Positions 44,052 to 51,568 of a DNA stretch of 64,000 nt are shown here, piece after piece. A model generated the notes under the pieces. The model saw only the letters and a program-made list of their open reading frames with translations, had not been told where the DNA came from and made no database searches. Made by a program: the position numbers and the translations under genes. The stretch spans positions 868,001 to 932,000 of the forward strand of contig NZ_BAABDF010000007.1 in NCBI RefSeq assembly GCF_039539485.1. The letters run 5' to 3'. The stretch's first letter is position 1, and each line of letters begins with the position of its first letter. Origin of the DNA: Celeribacter arenosi. Its GTDB lineage: Bacteria > Pseudomonadota > Alphaproteobacteria > Rhodobacterales > Rhodobacteraceae.

Positions 44052-44594
44052 ATGAAGTTTACGAATTTTCTGGGGGCGGCGCTTTTGGCGCTTGGCGTGG
44101 GTTCGGCAGCTGAGGCCGCGACCGTTAAGCTGGATTTCAGTAGTGGAACCGCGTCGGGATCGACCTACGTTCAGGACGGGTTCACGATTACTGTCGCGAA
44201 CCCGACATCGATCAGTACATCAAATGATTGTGGGTCGAGTTGTCTGAAACTCAGCAACAATCAATCTGCCTTGCTGACTTTCAGTGGGGGGGCATTCAAC
44301 ATAATGTCGTTCCTGTTTAACGGTAAGGGAAATGATGGTGCGTTTGACTTCTCTTACGATGGTGGTGCGGTGACGGCGACTTACACCGAATCCAACAACG
44401 GAAACACAATGACATTGGCAGAACCGAACCTGACAGGGGTGACGTCGGTGCTGTTCGTCAATAAATCCGGTGGCTCATCGCGCATCGATGACATTAATGT
44501 TTCGACCATTTCAGAAGTGCCACTACCTGCATCAGGGCTTCTTCTCCTCGCGGGCCTCGGTGGCCTCGCGATGAAACGTCGCCGCAAATCCTGA
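44052..44594 (+). CDS. VPLPA-CTERM sorted surface protein 1
   Basis: This 180-residue secreted protein has a signal peptide (FTNFLGAALLALGVGSAAEAA, cleavage about residue 22) and a beta-rich body with a CGSSC pair and many Ser, Thr, Asn and Gly. The sorting tail is EVPLPASGLLLLAGLGGLAMKRRRKS, with the VPLPA motif, one membrane helix and a basic end, the Rhodobacterales relative of PEP-CTERM handled by exosortase. It is probably exported and processed at the surface, maybe in biofilm or exopolysaccharide. GGGAG lies seven bases upstream of ATG 44052. Confidence 0.88.
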   Translation: MKFTNFLGAALLALGVGSAAEAATVKLDFSSGTASGSTYVQDGFTITVANPTSISTSNDCGSSCLKLSNNQSALLTFSGGAFNIMSFLFNGKGNDGAFDFSYDGGAVTATYTESNNGNTMTLAEPNLTGVTSVLFVNKSGGSSRIDDINVSTISEVPLPASGLLLLAGLGGLAMKRRRKS

Positions 44595-44614
44595 TCCAGC
44601 AATGCCAGGATTGA

Positions 44615-44644
44615 AAAAGGCGCGTCCCAAAGGGCGCGCCTTTT
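44615..44644 (+). terminator. terminator of VPLPA-CTERM gene 1
   Basis: AAAAGGCGCG (44615-44624) pairs perfectly with CGCGCCTTTT (44635-44644) around a 10-base loop, 20 bases after the stop. The terminal U tract is part of the stem. Confidence 0.85.
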
Positions 44645-44714
44645 GTGTGTCGGTTCACACATTCATATTCACGTCAGAATTTCCCCAACCTGCATATGTG
44701 CCCAATGAGCCCGC

Positions 44715-45524
44715 TCAGGAGGGGGGCGTCCAGTTTTCGAAATAGTCCCTCTGAATTGGATCCAGATCCTCCAGAGACACGTTTCCGACCCTGCGGCGGT
44801 GGTATCTGTATTCCTCCATGCCGCCGCGCAAATGTTCCAGAAGGCCGGGCACAATCTGACGCTCGTTCGGGCGGGCCTGTTGGGTGACGGCAAAAAAGCC
44901 CGGAAAATACGACGGGAGACTGTGAAGGCCATAGTCAAAACAGCCGTAGACCGTCAGCGCGGCATAGTTCGAACTCAAAATCAGAGAGAATGTGTTGACG
45001 TGTTTAAAGAAGATGCCCGGATACACGCGGTCGCGCCAAAGGGTCGACTGACCGGAGGACTTGGCAAAACCTTCTGACACGACCCCTTTGAAAACTTTGA
45101 AGCCGTTAGTGAGCGTATAGATCCGCACGAGCTGGCGGGAATACTTGGCGCGGTCGGCAAAATGTCCCAAATAGAAGCCATACAGACCATCGGGCAACTG
45201 CTGTCCGTCATCTATCCAGATCTTGTTCAATATGGGCGAAGGGTCGAAGTCTTTCTGAAACCCTAAAAGTGACGGTTCGCGCGTGTCCGACAAGGGTTCG
45301 TTGATGATGCGCACCGATACGCCAAAATATTGGCATATGCGGGTCAACACATCGGGCGCAGGAAAGCTTTCACCGGCGAGGAAACGATTGAACTGCGTGC
45401 GGTTAATCGACAGTGTGCGACAGACGGCAGCGACGGATTGCTCATTCTTAACGAGCAACTTAAGGTTCCTGCCGAAGTGTTGGCGAATTTCGGCAGGCGA
45501 GCTGTCGCGTCCTGATAGGGGCAT
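44715..45524 (-). CDS. helix-turn-helix (XRE-type) regulator of unknown signal
   Basis: This 269-residue protein has an N-terminal HTH of the Cro/CI type (about residues 12-60, IRQHFGRNLKLLVKNEQSVAAVCRTLSINRTQFNRFLAGE). A 200-residue C-terminal domain follows with no motif I recognise; it is aromatic-rich (GLYGFYLGHFADRAKYSRQLVRIY) and may sense a ligand. It lies between two VPLPA-CTERM genes. A perfect palindrome GACACAA-A-TTGTGTC in its promoter suggests it represses itself. ATG 45524 begins the conserved part. Confidence 0.8.
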   Translation of the reverse strand: MPLSGRDSSPAEIRQHFGRNLKLLVKNEQSVAAVCRTLSINRTQFNRFLAGESFPAPDVLTRICQYFGVSVRIINEPLSDTREPSLLGFQKDFDPSPILNKIWIDDGQQLPDGLYGFYLGHFADRAKYSRQLVRIYTLTNGFKVFKGVVSEGFAKSSGQSTLWRDRVYPGIFFKHVNTFSLILSSNYAALTVYGCFDYGLHSLPSYFPGFFAVTQQARPNERQIVPGLLEHLRGGMEEYRYHRRRVGNVSLEDLDPIQRDYFENWTPPS

Positions 45525-45565
45525 GCGGGTTTTACCTGTCCACTCTTGAGATGATCGACTTAACT

Positions 45566-45580
45566 GACACAAATTGTGTC
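45566..45580. promoter_or_regulatory. perfect inverted repeat GACACAA-A-TTGTGTC, operator candidate
   Basis: Seven-base arms flank one central A, 42-56 bases upstream of the HTH regulator start. The arms equal the core of the CCGACACAA motifs at 43772, 45595 and 46311, so it is a natural self-binding site for that regulator. Confidence 0.6.
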
Positions 45581-45594
45581 TAAATCTCGCAGAG

Positions 45595-45603
45595 CCGACA
45601 CAA
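45595..45603 (+). promoter_or_regulatory. CCGACACAA motif in the regulator upstream region
   Basis: This copy is 14 bases beyond the perfect repeat, in the divergent region shared by the HTH regulator and the small gene at 45723. It may be a second half-site of the same operator. Confidence 0.45.
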
Positions 45604-45722
45604 TAACACAAGGTAGGTGATACAGACGTACTTTCAAGGCGTCAGTTATTAACCAAATGAGCAAATAGGCATATCCCGGAAAACCGTCCAAAAAGGTGGA
45701 CAGTTGTTTAAAGGGTATGCAC

Positions 45723-46079
45723 ATGTTGGGCATTGTTGTCTGGACGAAACCGGGTACGCCGACATCTTTGGTCTATTGTTCCGATGGCCTGGATTTGGCC
45801 TATGCCGAAAACCGCCCCGGCCTGCGGATCTCGGTCGGGACGCTTGTTGACGTTGAACTCGAAGAAACCGACGGTTTGCGCAAGTGTTCGATCACACGCG
45901 CGATCGGACTGGCCAATGTGCCTGATTTCATCAAGGACATCCAAATAACCGCCCCCAAAACACAAGGCCCCGGAAAAGTCCGGCGTTCCGCGCAGGCGAG
46001 CCTTGGTGCCAACAACATCCCGACCGCGCCTATGGACCTGAAACTGAGCGCGCTGGATGACAAGGCTTCCAACGGTTAG
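45723..46079 (+). CDS. small conserved-looking protein of unknown function
   Basis: This 118-residue soluble protein, LGIVVWTKPGTPTSLVYCSDGLDLAYA onward, has a hydrophobic core pattern in the first 75 residues and a basic, disordered tail. No family is recognised. ATG 45723 has AAGGG seven bases upstream; the ATG at 45717 would be too close to it. It is divergent from the HTH regulator and followed by the second VPLPA-CTERM gene, so it may belong to the same system. Confidence 0.6.
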   Translation: MLGIVVWTKPGTPTSLVYCSDGLDLAYAENRPGLRISVGTLVDVELEETDGLRKCSITRAIGLANVPDFIKDIQITAPKTQGPGKVRRSAQASLGANNIPTAPMDLKLSALDDKASNG

Positions 46080-46310
46080 AGGCGCGGCAAAGAGAGTGAT
46101 TCTCTCCAATTGAGCGCGCAGTGGCCGTTTCACACGTCAAAAGTGACGTAACGATTGTTTCTGAAAAATTGACATTCGCGAAGGTGCATGGAATGTGTCG
46201 CGCTAGCGAAAACAGTCCAGAGACCGTTTTGTTGAAAATGGAGCAATTTTGGCCAAAAAGCGGCCGAAATCGTGGTTGTTCTGGAAGTTTATGTTCGAAA
46301 TTTGGTAACT

Positions 46311-46319
46311 TTGTGTCGG
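46311..46319 (-). promoter_or_regulatory. TTGTGTCGG (inverted CCGACACAA) upstream of VPLPA-CTERM gene 2
   Basis: This is the exact reverse complement of the 9-mer at 43772 and 45595, 53 bases before the start at 46373, a normal operator distance. Confidence 0.5.
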
Positions 46320-46372
46320 TTGTTAAGCCACATGGCTCTGACGGCGACCCAAGGATTGTAAGTGAGTTTGAT

Positions 46373-46888
46373 ATGCACGTTAAAATGACAATTGCTGCTG
46401 CTGCCGTATTGGCGATGTCGTCGCTGTCTGCATCCGCGTCCGGGTTCGGCTATGATGGCAGGTCAGGCGTCAAGTCTGTCCACGTTTCCTCGTTTTCCGA
46501 TGGGGGCCGTCGTTCCGGTGGTTCGACCTATAGCCGGACGCAAGACTCCGATCGTGACGGCCGGTCCGGTGGCACGACCACCAGCTCCTATAAGGGCACC
46601 TCGGGCGGTCGTTCATTTGGCATCTCGACGCCACATCGCGAGAAATCCGGCGATAGAACCCGGACGGGTGGTAGCTACACGCAGGATCCAAAGCATTCCG
46701 CACCAAAGTCCTATTCGGACAAACCCGACCTCTGCAGTGGTTTTTTCCACACCTGCGACTCCAAGCCGGACCTGAGCAAATACTGCCCGCCTGACGAAGA
46801 ACTGCCACCGGTGCCACTGCCGGCATCCGGCCTGCTGCTTCTGGGTGGTCTCGCAAGTCTGGGCCTGAAGCGTCGCCGCAAGAAATAG
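46373..46888 (+). CDS. VPLPA-CTERM sorted surface protein 2
   Basis: This 171-residue secreted protein has a signal peptide (MTIAAAAVLAMSSLSASAS) and a low-complexity Ser/Gly/Arg-rich body (SFSDGGRRSGGSTYSRTQDSD, GRSGGTTTSSYKGTSGGRSFG). A Cys-containing segment follows (LCSGFFHTCDSKPDLSKYC), and the tail is PVPLPASGLLLLGGLASLGLKRRRKK. The tail is almost the same as in protein 1 but the body is unrelated, so they share sorting rather than origin. ATG 46373 or 46385 could start it. Confidence 0.85.
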   Translation: MHVKMTIAAAAVLAMSSLSASASGFGYDGRSGVKSVHVSSFSDGGRRSGGSTYSRTQDSDRDGRSGGTTTSSYKGTSGGRSFGISTPHREKSGDRTRTGGSYTQDPKHSAPKSYSDKPDLCSGFFHTCDSKPDLSKYCPPDEELPPVPLPASGLLLLGGLASLGLKRRRKK

Positions 46889-46923
46889 GCCGCCCACATC
46901 CGGGACTGGCGATGAGATTTTAC

Positions 46924-46949
46924 AAGGCGCGACGTATCGGTCGCGCCTT
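46924..46949 (+). terminator. terminator of VPLPA-CTERM gene 2
   Basis: AAGGCGCGAC (46924-46933) pairs with GTCGCGCCTT (46940-46949), followed by TGT. It resembles the terminator of VPLPA-CTERM gene 1 in position, stem sequence and short U tract. Confidence 0.8.
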
Positions 46950-47010
46950 TGTCATGTCTGCACCGGTTTCAATCGGGAGAGTACAGTTCATCGGGGTAGG
47001 GGCCGGGCAC

Positions 47011-47041
47011 AAAAAAGGCCGCCACCTGTTCGGTGGCGGCC
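47011..47041 (-). terminator. rho-independent terminator of the ilv operon
   Basis: On the minus strand GGCCGCCACC-GAACA-GGTGGCGGCC is followed by six T. It is 25 bases after the ilvH stop. Confidence 0.92.
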
Positions 47042-47066
47042 ATTGCGTTTGTGTCGTGACTGTTGG

Positions 47067-47630
47067 TTAAATCGTGCCCCGGGCGAGGGCGGCCACACCC
47101 GTGCGTGCGGTTTCGATCAGGCCCAAGGGGCGCATGAGGTCGGCGAATGCGTCGATTTTCTCGCTCGGTCCGGTCATTTCGAATACGAAAGACTTCAGCG
47201 TCGAGTCCACAACATTGGCGCGGAAAATCTCCGCGAGGCGCAGCGCCTCGATCCGGTCGTTGCCCGTGCCCTCAACTTTGAACAGCGCAAGTTCCCGCTC
47301 GATCGATGGCCCCTCGACCGTCAGGTCATGCACGTCATGCACGGGGACAATCCGACCGAGCTGCGCTTTGATCTGTTCGATCACGTCGCGCGTGCCGGTG
47401 GTGACAATGGTGATACGGCTGAGATGCGCGTCATGGTTCACCTCAGCCACGGTAAGGCTTTCGATGTTGTACCCACGGCCCGAAAACAGACCGATCACGC
47501 GGGCGAGGACGCCGGCTTCGTTGTCCACGAGAACCGCGAGCGTGTGTTTTTCGATGACATCGGGATGGTAGTCGCGAAGGTCATAGGCGGAGTGGCTTGT
47601 GGAGCCTTGTTCGATGCGTAGTGCAGACAT
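47067..47630 (-). CDS. ilvH: acetolactate synthase small (regulatory) subunit
   Basis: This regulatory subunit of acetohydroxyacid synthase binds valine and confers feedback inhibition. The 187-residue protein has an ACT domain at about residues 28-100 (HTLAVLVDNEAGVLARVIGLFSGRGYNIESLTVAEV), and the C-terminal domain includes VEMTG-like FVFEMTGPSEKIDAFADLMRPLG. It starts on the last base of the small membrane gene upstream, so translation is probably coupled. Confidence 0.95.
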   Translation of the reverse strand: MSALRIEQGSTSHSAYDLRDYHPDVIEKHTLAVLVDNEAGVLARVIGLFSGRGYNIESLTVAEVNHDAHLSRITIVTTGTRDVIEQIKAQLGRIVPVHDVHDLTVEGPSIERELALFKVEGTGNDRIEALRLAEIFRANVVDSTLKSFVFEMTGPSEKIDAFADLMRPLGLIETARTGVAALARGTI

Positions 47631-47914
47631 TAGCCAACATCTCCTTCCGTGGAGGAATCTTGTTCCGAATGCTCATTGAGATTTTGAAGCTTGGTCTTTG
47701 TTGCCATGGTCTCAATCTGGTTCACAACGAATAGAAGAACGTATTGGAGGGCAACAACTCCGATAAACCAAATTGCGGCCTCAGAGAACGAAGCTCGACC
47801 GCTAAAAAACAGGACAAATGGAACCACAAACATCAGCTGTGCGAGCCGCATTGCGATTAACACTAGAAGTTGCCACCAACGTGGCATCAGCATTGATTTT
47901 AGTAATCTGCTCAT
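47630..47914 (-). CDS. small membrane protein between ilvB and ilvH
   Basis: This 94-residue protein has two membrane segments (about residues 14-35, LLVLIAMRLAQLMFVVPFVLFF, and about 45-66, AAIWFIGVVALQYVLLFVVN) and an acidic soluble tail. No family is recognised. It lies nine bases after ilvB and overlaps the ilvH start by one base, so it is certainly part of the operon. Composition is less GC-rich than its neighbours. A gene here is not usual for ilvBH. Confidence 0.7.
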   Translation of the reverse strand: MSRLLKSMLMPRWWQLLVLIAMRLAQLMFVVPFVLFFSGRASFSEAAIWFIGVVALQYVLLFVVNQIETMATKTKLQNLNEHSEQDSSTEGDVG

Positions 47915-47923
47915 AATATCCCC

Positions 47924-49672
47924 CTACACCAGAACCGCGCCGTCGGACTTGATCGCGCCATCTGTGGCCGCGTCGCCCAAAAGCATTTCGTTATGCGGTT
48001 TGCCCGACGGGATCATCGGAAAGCAGTTTTCGTGTTTTTCAACGAGACAATCGAAAATGACCGGCCCATCGTATTCGATCATTTCCATGATCGCATCGTC
48101 GAGGTCTTTGGGGTCCGAACAGCGGATACCCTTGGCCCCAAAGGCCTCTGCGAGCTTGACGAAATCGGGCAGGCTTTCGGACCATGACGAGGAATAGCGT
48201 TCGCCATGCAACAGTTGCTGCCACTGGCGCACCATGCCGAGGCGTTCGTTATTCAGGATGAACTGTTTTACAGGCGCGCGATACTGCATCGCCGTGCCCA
48301 TCTCCTGCATGTTCATCAACCACGACGCTTCGCCGGCCACATTGATCACGAGGCTTTCGGGATGCGCCAATTGCACGCCGATGGAGGCCGGAAAGCCGTA
48401 GCCCATGGTGCCAAGACCACCCGACGTCATCCAGCGGTTCGGGTCCTCGAACCCGAGGAACTGGGCCGCCCACATCTGGTGCTGACCGACTTCTGTGGTG
48501 ATGTAGCGGTCATGGTTCTTGGTCAGCGCCTCAAGACGCTCCAGAGCATATTGCGGTTTGATGATCGTGTCGGAATTGCGATAGGTCAGGCATTTGACCT
48601 CGCGCCATTCCTGAATCTGTTTTTGCCACTTTGTTGTATCACCCGTCTTGCGACCGCGGCTCTTCCAGACCTTCAACACATCCTCGAGAACATGCCCCAC
48701 ATCGCCAATGATCGGCAGGTCGACATGGATCACCTTGTTGATCGAGGAGGGGTCGATATCGACATGAACTTTGGTCGAATTCGGTGAAAAGTCCTGAATC
48801 CGTCCGGTGATACGGTCATCGAAACGCGCCCCGATGTTGATCATCAGGTCACAGCCATGCATGGCCATATTGGCCTCATACAGGCCATGCATCCCGAGCA
48901 TCCCGAGCCACTGTTTGCCCGACGCCGGATAGGCGCCGAGGCCCATCAGCGTGGAGGTGATCGGAATGCCGGTTGAATCGACCAACTCGCGCAGCAACTG
49001 CGACGCCGCCGGACCGGAGTTGATGACGCCACCACCGGTGTAGAAAACCGGACGCTCGGCCTTTTCGATCAGCTGGACCAGATCGTTGATCTGTTCGATC
49101 GATGCCTTCACCTTTGGCTGGTAATGGCTGGGTTTGCGTTTCTGCGGCCCCACGTAGGTGCCTTCGGCGAACTGGACGTCTTTGGGCAGGTCAACGAGAA
49201 CCGGACCGGGACGGCCGGTGGTCGCGACATAGAACGCCTTGTGCAGCGTTTCGGCCAACTCGTCCGTATCACGTACGAGCCAGTTATGTTTGGTGCAGGG
49301 GCGGGTGATGCCAACCGTATCAGCTTCTTGAAACCCGTCGGTGCCGATCATGAATGTCGGCACCTGACCGGTCAGAACAACCAGCGGAATGGAATCGAGC
49401 AGCGCATCGGTCAGACCCGTGACCGCATTGGTCGCCCCCGGACCGGAAGTGACGAGAACGACGCCGGGTTTACCGGTGGAGCGGGCATAGCCCTCGGCTG
49501 CGTGAACGGCGCCCTGTTCGTGGCGCACGAGGATGTGACGGATGTCATTTTGCTGAAACACCTCGTCATAGATTGGGAGCACGGCCCCTCCGGGGTATCC
49601 GAATACTGTGTCCACACCCTGATCTTTCAGGGCCTGAACCACCATTTTCGCTCCGCTCATCTGACGTGTCAT
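47924..49672 (-). CDS. ilvB: acetolactate synthase large (catalytic) subunit
   Basis: This thiamine-dependent enzyme condenses two pyruvates, or pyruvate with 2-ketobutyrate, in valine, leucine and isoleucine synthesis. The 582-residue protein has the catalytic glutamate E52 in LVRHEQGAVHAAEGYAR, and GPGATNAVTGLTDALLDSIPLV. The thiamine motif is VINVAGEASWLMNMQE, a GEA form seen in alphaproteobacteria. It is the first structural gene of the operon and is preceded by the leader and attenuator at 49713-49812. GAGAGGA precedes the ATG. Confidence 0.96.
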   Translation of the reverse strand: MTRQMSGAKMVVQALKDQGVDTVFGYPGGAVLPIYDEVFQQNDIRHILVRHEQGAVHAAEGYARSTGKPGVVLVTSGPGATNAVTGLTDALLDSIPLVVLTGQVPTFMIGTDGFQEADTVGITRPCTKHNWLVRDTDELAETLHKAFYVATTGRPGPVLVDLPKDVQFAEGTYVGPQKRKPSHYQPKVKASIEQINDLVQLIEKAERPVFYTGGGVINSGPAASQLLRELVDSTGIPITSTLMGLGAYPASGKQWLGMLGMHGLYEANMAMHGCDLMINIGARFDDRITGRIQDFSPNSTKVHVDIDPSSINKVIHVDLPIIGDVGHVLEDVLKVWKSRGRKTGDTTKWQKQIQEWREVKCLTYRNSDTIIKPQYALERLEALTKNHDRYITTEVGQHQMWAAQFLGFEDPNRWMTSGGLGTMGYGFPASIGVQLAHPESLVINVAGEASWLMNMQEMGTAMQYRAPVKQFILNNERLGMVRQWQQLLHGERYSSSWSESLPDFVKLAEAFGAKGIRCSDPKDLDDAIMEMIEYDGPVIFDCLVEKHENCFPMIPSGKPHNEMLLGDAATDGAIKSDGAVLV

Positions 49673-49712
49673 CTTTTGGTCCTCTCGCGCGTCAAACTAA
49701 AATTTTGGCAAT

Positions 49713-49738
49713 AAAAAAGCCCCCGATTTGGCGGGGGC
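49713..49738 (-). terminator. attenuator terminator in the ilv leader
   Basis: On the minus strand GCCCCCG-CCAAAT-CGGGGGC is followed by TTTTTT. It ends 40 bases before the ilvB start, so it stops transcription inside the leader. Confidence 0.85.
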
Positions 49739-49780
49739 GCATGGGTTCCGTTATGGAGTGTCCGTTACCGGCCCATGCGC
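49737..49780 (-). promoter_or_regulatory. antiterminator hairpin of the ilv attenuator
   Basis: The leader RNA segment GCGCATGGG (49780-49772) is perfectly complementary to CCCATGCGC (49745-49737). The second arm shares its last two bases with the 5' arm of the terminator, so both stems cannot be complete at once. A ribosome finishing the leader would cover the first arm and let the terminator form. Confidence 0.6.
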
Positions 49781-49812
49781 GTGTATCCTACAAGTACGAC
49801 GAGGCCAATCAT
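49765..49812 (-). CDS. ilv leader peptide, 15 codons
   Basis: This short reading frame, M-I-G-L-V-V-L-V-G-Y-T-R-M-G-R then TAA, has AAGGAG nine bases before the ATG. Six of its fifteen codons are Ile, Leu or Val, five of them in a row (codons 4-8), the products of the pathway that the downstream operon serves. The stop lies 27 bases before the terminator stem. Shortage of charged tRNA-Leu or tRNA-Val would stall the ribosome at codons 4-8. It is not visible to ordinary gene finders. Confidence 0.8.
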   Translation of the reverse strand: MIGLVVLVGYTRMGR

Positions 49813-50012
49813 GGTCTCAGGCTCCTTATTGCGTGGGCGAAGATTATGTCTGCCCCTCAGGGGCGTCAACCGCAAAACCGCCCTGATTGTGAATAAAGTG
49901 TCGCGGGAGGGGCATTCTCCGACATAATGTTATCAATCCTGATTTGCATGTATGTGATCCGCCACCGCTCCGCGCCGCCCGATCCATGGGCGGCACAGGC
50001 AGTGTTTTCGGC

Positions 50013-50819
50013 TTAATCGGTGATTGACAGGACCTCGTCCGCCCCGGCTTCGATGTCACAATAGTTAAAAGTGACGGGGGCGAATTCGTCATCGTCATCC
50101 AGCGCCAGAACATCCGTGTCCTGAACCGAGACCAATGCGTTTGGATCTTCCTCGGTGGAAAAGGCGCGGAATCCCTTTTTGCGCACAACCCGCGCCTGCA
50201 AGAGCGGCGTGCATATGCCCGTCGACAGATAGGTCGCCACAGAGGCATTTTGCGCCGTGACCTGCGCCTTTGCCGAAGCCTTCGCGAGATTTCCCGGCAA
50301 GAGTTCCGCCGTACCGCCCAGTCCGAGCGTGGTCTTTTTCGCCCCCGACAGCAGGACGGTCAGCCCCCTGGTCTCATGCACAGATGTGACAACCACCCAT
50401 TTCTTGTCCCATGAGCCTTTCTTCAGGAGCGCGCCCAGTTTCTTGCCAACCCCGAGCATGTCGTCGATGGTCAGGATCGTCATGTCCGACCCGTGATAGA
50501 CCATGGAGTTTTTCTTCTCGAAACCCACCGAGACCTCGACTTCGATTCCGTCTTTAGCGCCGCCGCCGGATGCCTTGGTGATCGACACGCCCGCGGACTC
50601 GAGCTTTTCTACGCCGGCTTTGGCGCCCGACAGCGTTTTGAATTTGATTTTGAATTTGTCGGTGATGTTGCCCATGCGATCGAACGCATATCCGTCCGGA
50701 CTTTTTGAGCGCTTTACGATTCCGAAGTCGCCGAGTTTCAGTGGTGCCGTTGGCGGCCAGACCACTTGGTAGCCGAATTGTTTCTCCATTGCTTTTGCAT
50801 AATCACGTGGAAACCCCAT
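50013..50819 (-). CDS. unknown 268-residue soluble protein
   Basis: I do not recognise a family with confidence. The protein starts GFPRDYAKAMEKQFGYQVVWPPTAPLKLGDFG, then has alternating polar and apolar beta-like stretches (DKFKIKFKT, GIEVEVSVGFEK, WVVVTSVHETRGLTVLLSG) and an acidic tail (about residues 230-268) with ALDDDDEF. There is no signal peptide. GGGGAGAG precedes ATG 50819. Size, beta-rich body and acidic C-terminus loosely recall pore-forming proteins such as bacterial gasdermins, but this is only a resemblance in layout. Confidence 0.75.
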   Translation of the reverse strand: MGFPRDYAKAMEKQFGYQVVWPPTAPLKLGDFGIVKRSKSPDGYAFDRMGNITDKFKIKFKTLSGAKAGVEKLESAGVSITKASGGGAKDGIEVEVSVGFEKKNSMVYHGSDMTILTIDDMLGVGKKLGALLKKGSWDKKWVVVTSVHETRGLTVLLSGAKKTTLGLGGTAELLPGNLAKASAKAQVTAQNASVATYLSTGICTPLLQARVVRKKGFRAFSTEEDPNALVSVQDTDVLALDDDDEFAPVTFNYCDIEAGADEVLSITD

Positions 50820-50914
50820 TATCTCTCCCCTTTGGTTTTTTTGAAAACGAACCGCGGGCAGGGTTGCACAATGCAAAGTTGACGCAAAGTAAGGTAATCG
50901 ACCGTTCAGGCGCT

Positions 50915-51568
50915 CTAAAAGTGCCCTGTGCCCTGCAGAACCCCGTTTTCGAGCGCATAGCGCGTCAGCCCGGCGGTTGAGGAGATGCCGAGTTTGCGGC
51001 GGATGTTTTTGCGGTGGGTTTCGACGGTGCGCACGGAAATACCGAGGACCTGGGCCACGTCCTTGTTCGATTTCCCCTGCGCGAGTTCGAGGAGGATCGT
51101 CTGTTCGCGCTCGGTCAGGGCCTCGCGACCGTCGCGGGTTTTCGGGCCAATGGCCGCCTTCGCGCCGTCGCACAGGTAGCGATCACCGCGCATCACGGTG
51201 TCGATGGCGTCCTTGACGTCTTCGGTGGGCACGTCTTTGAGGACGTATCCCATGGCGCCGTGGCTGAGGGCCGCGCCGATGTATTCGGGGCTGTCATGCA
51301 TCGACAGGATCAGAATGCGGGTCGCGGGCGCACGTTCGAGGATCAGCTCGGTCGCCGTTAGCCCGCCCATATGCGGCATGTTGAGGTCCAGTAGCACCAC
51401 ATCGGGCGCGAGCTCTATCAGTCGGTCGACCGCTTCACGCCCGTTAGTGAGGCATGCCGCCACTTCGAGATCGGGGAAAGTTTCAAGAAGCGCGCGGATG
51501 CCTTCGGCGACCATCGGATGGTCGTCCACGATCAGGATGCGGGTAGGTGGGGCAGGGGGATTTGTCAT
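50915..51568 (-). CDS. NarL/LuxR-type response regulator
   Basis: This 217-residue regulator has a receiver domain with phospho-acceptor D61 (VVLLDLNMP) and the acidic pair D15-D16 in LIVDDHPMV. A LuxR HTH follows (about residues 152-210, LTEREQTILLELAQGKSNKDVAQVLGISVRTVETHRKNI). It overlaps the sensor kinase gene by four bases and is its partner. A divergent TRAP transporter suggests the target. Confidence 0.94.
   Translation of the reverse strand: MTNPPAPPTRILIVDDHPMVAEGIRALLETFPDLEVAACLTNGREAVDRLIELAPDVVLLDLNMPHMGGLTATELILERAPATRILILSMHDSPEYIGAALSHGAMGYVLKDVPTEDVKDAIDTVMRGDRYLCDGAKAAIGPKTRDGREALTEREQTILLELAQGKSNKDVAQVLGISVRTVETHRKNIRRKLGISSTAGLTRYALENGVLQGTGHF

Noticed and set aside
46470..46660. 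Repeat array in VPLPA-CTERM protein 2
   Set aside because: The Ser/Gly/Arg-rich stretch is low complexity without a regular repeat unit.
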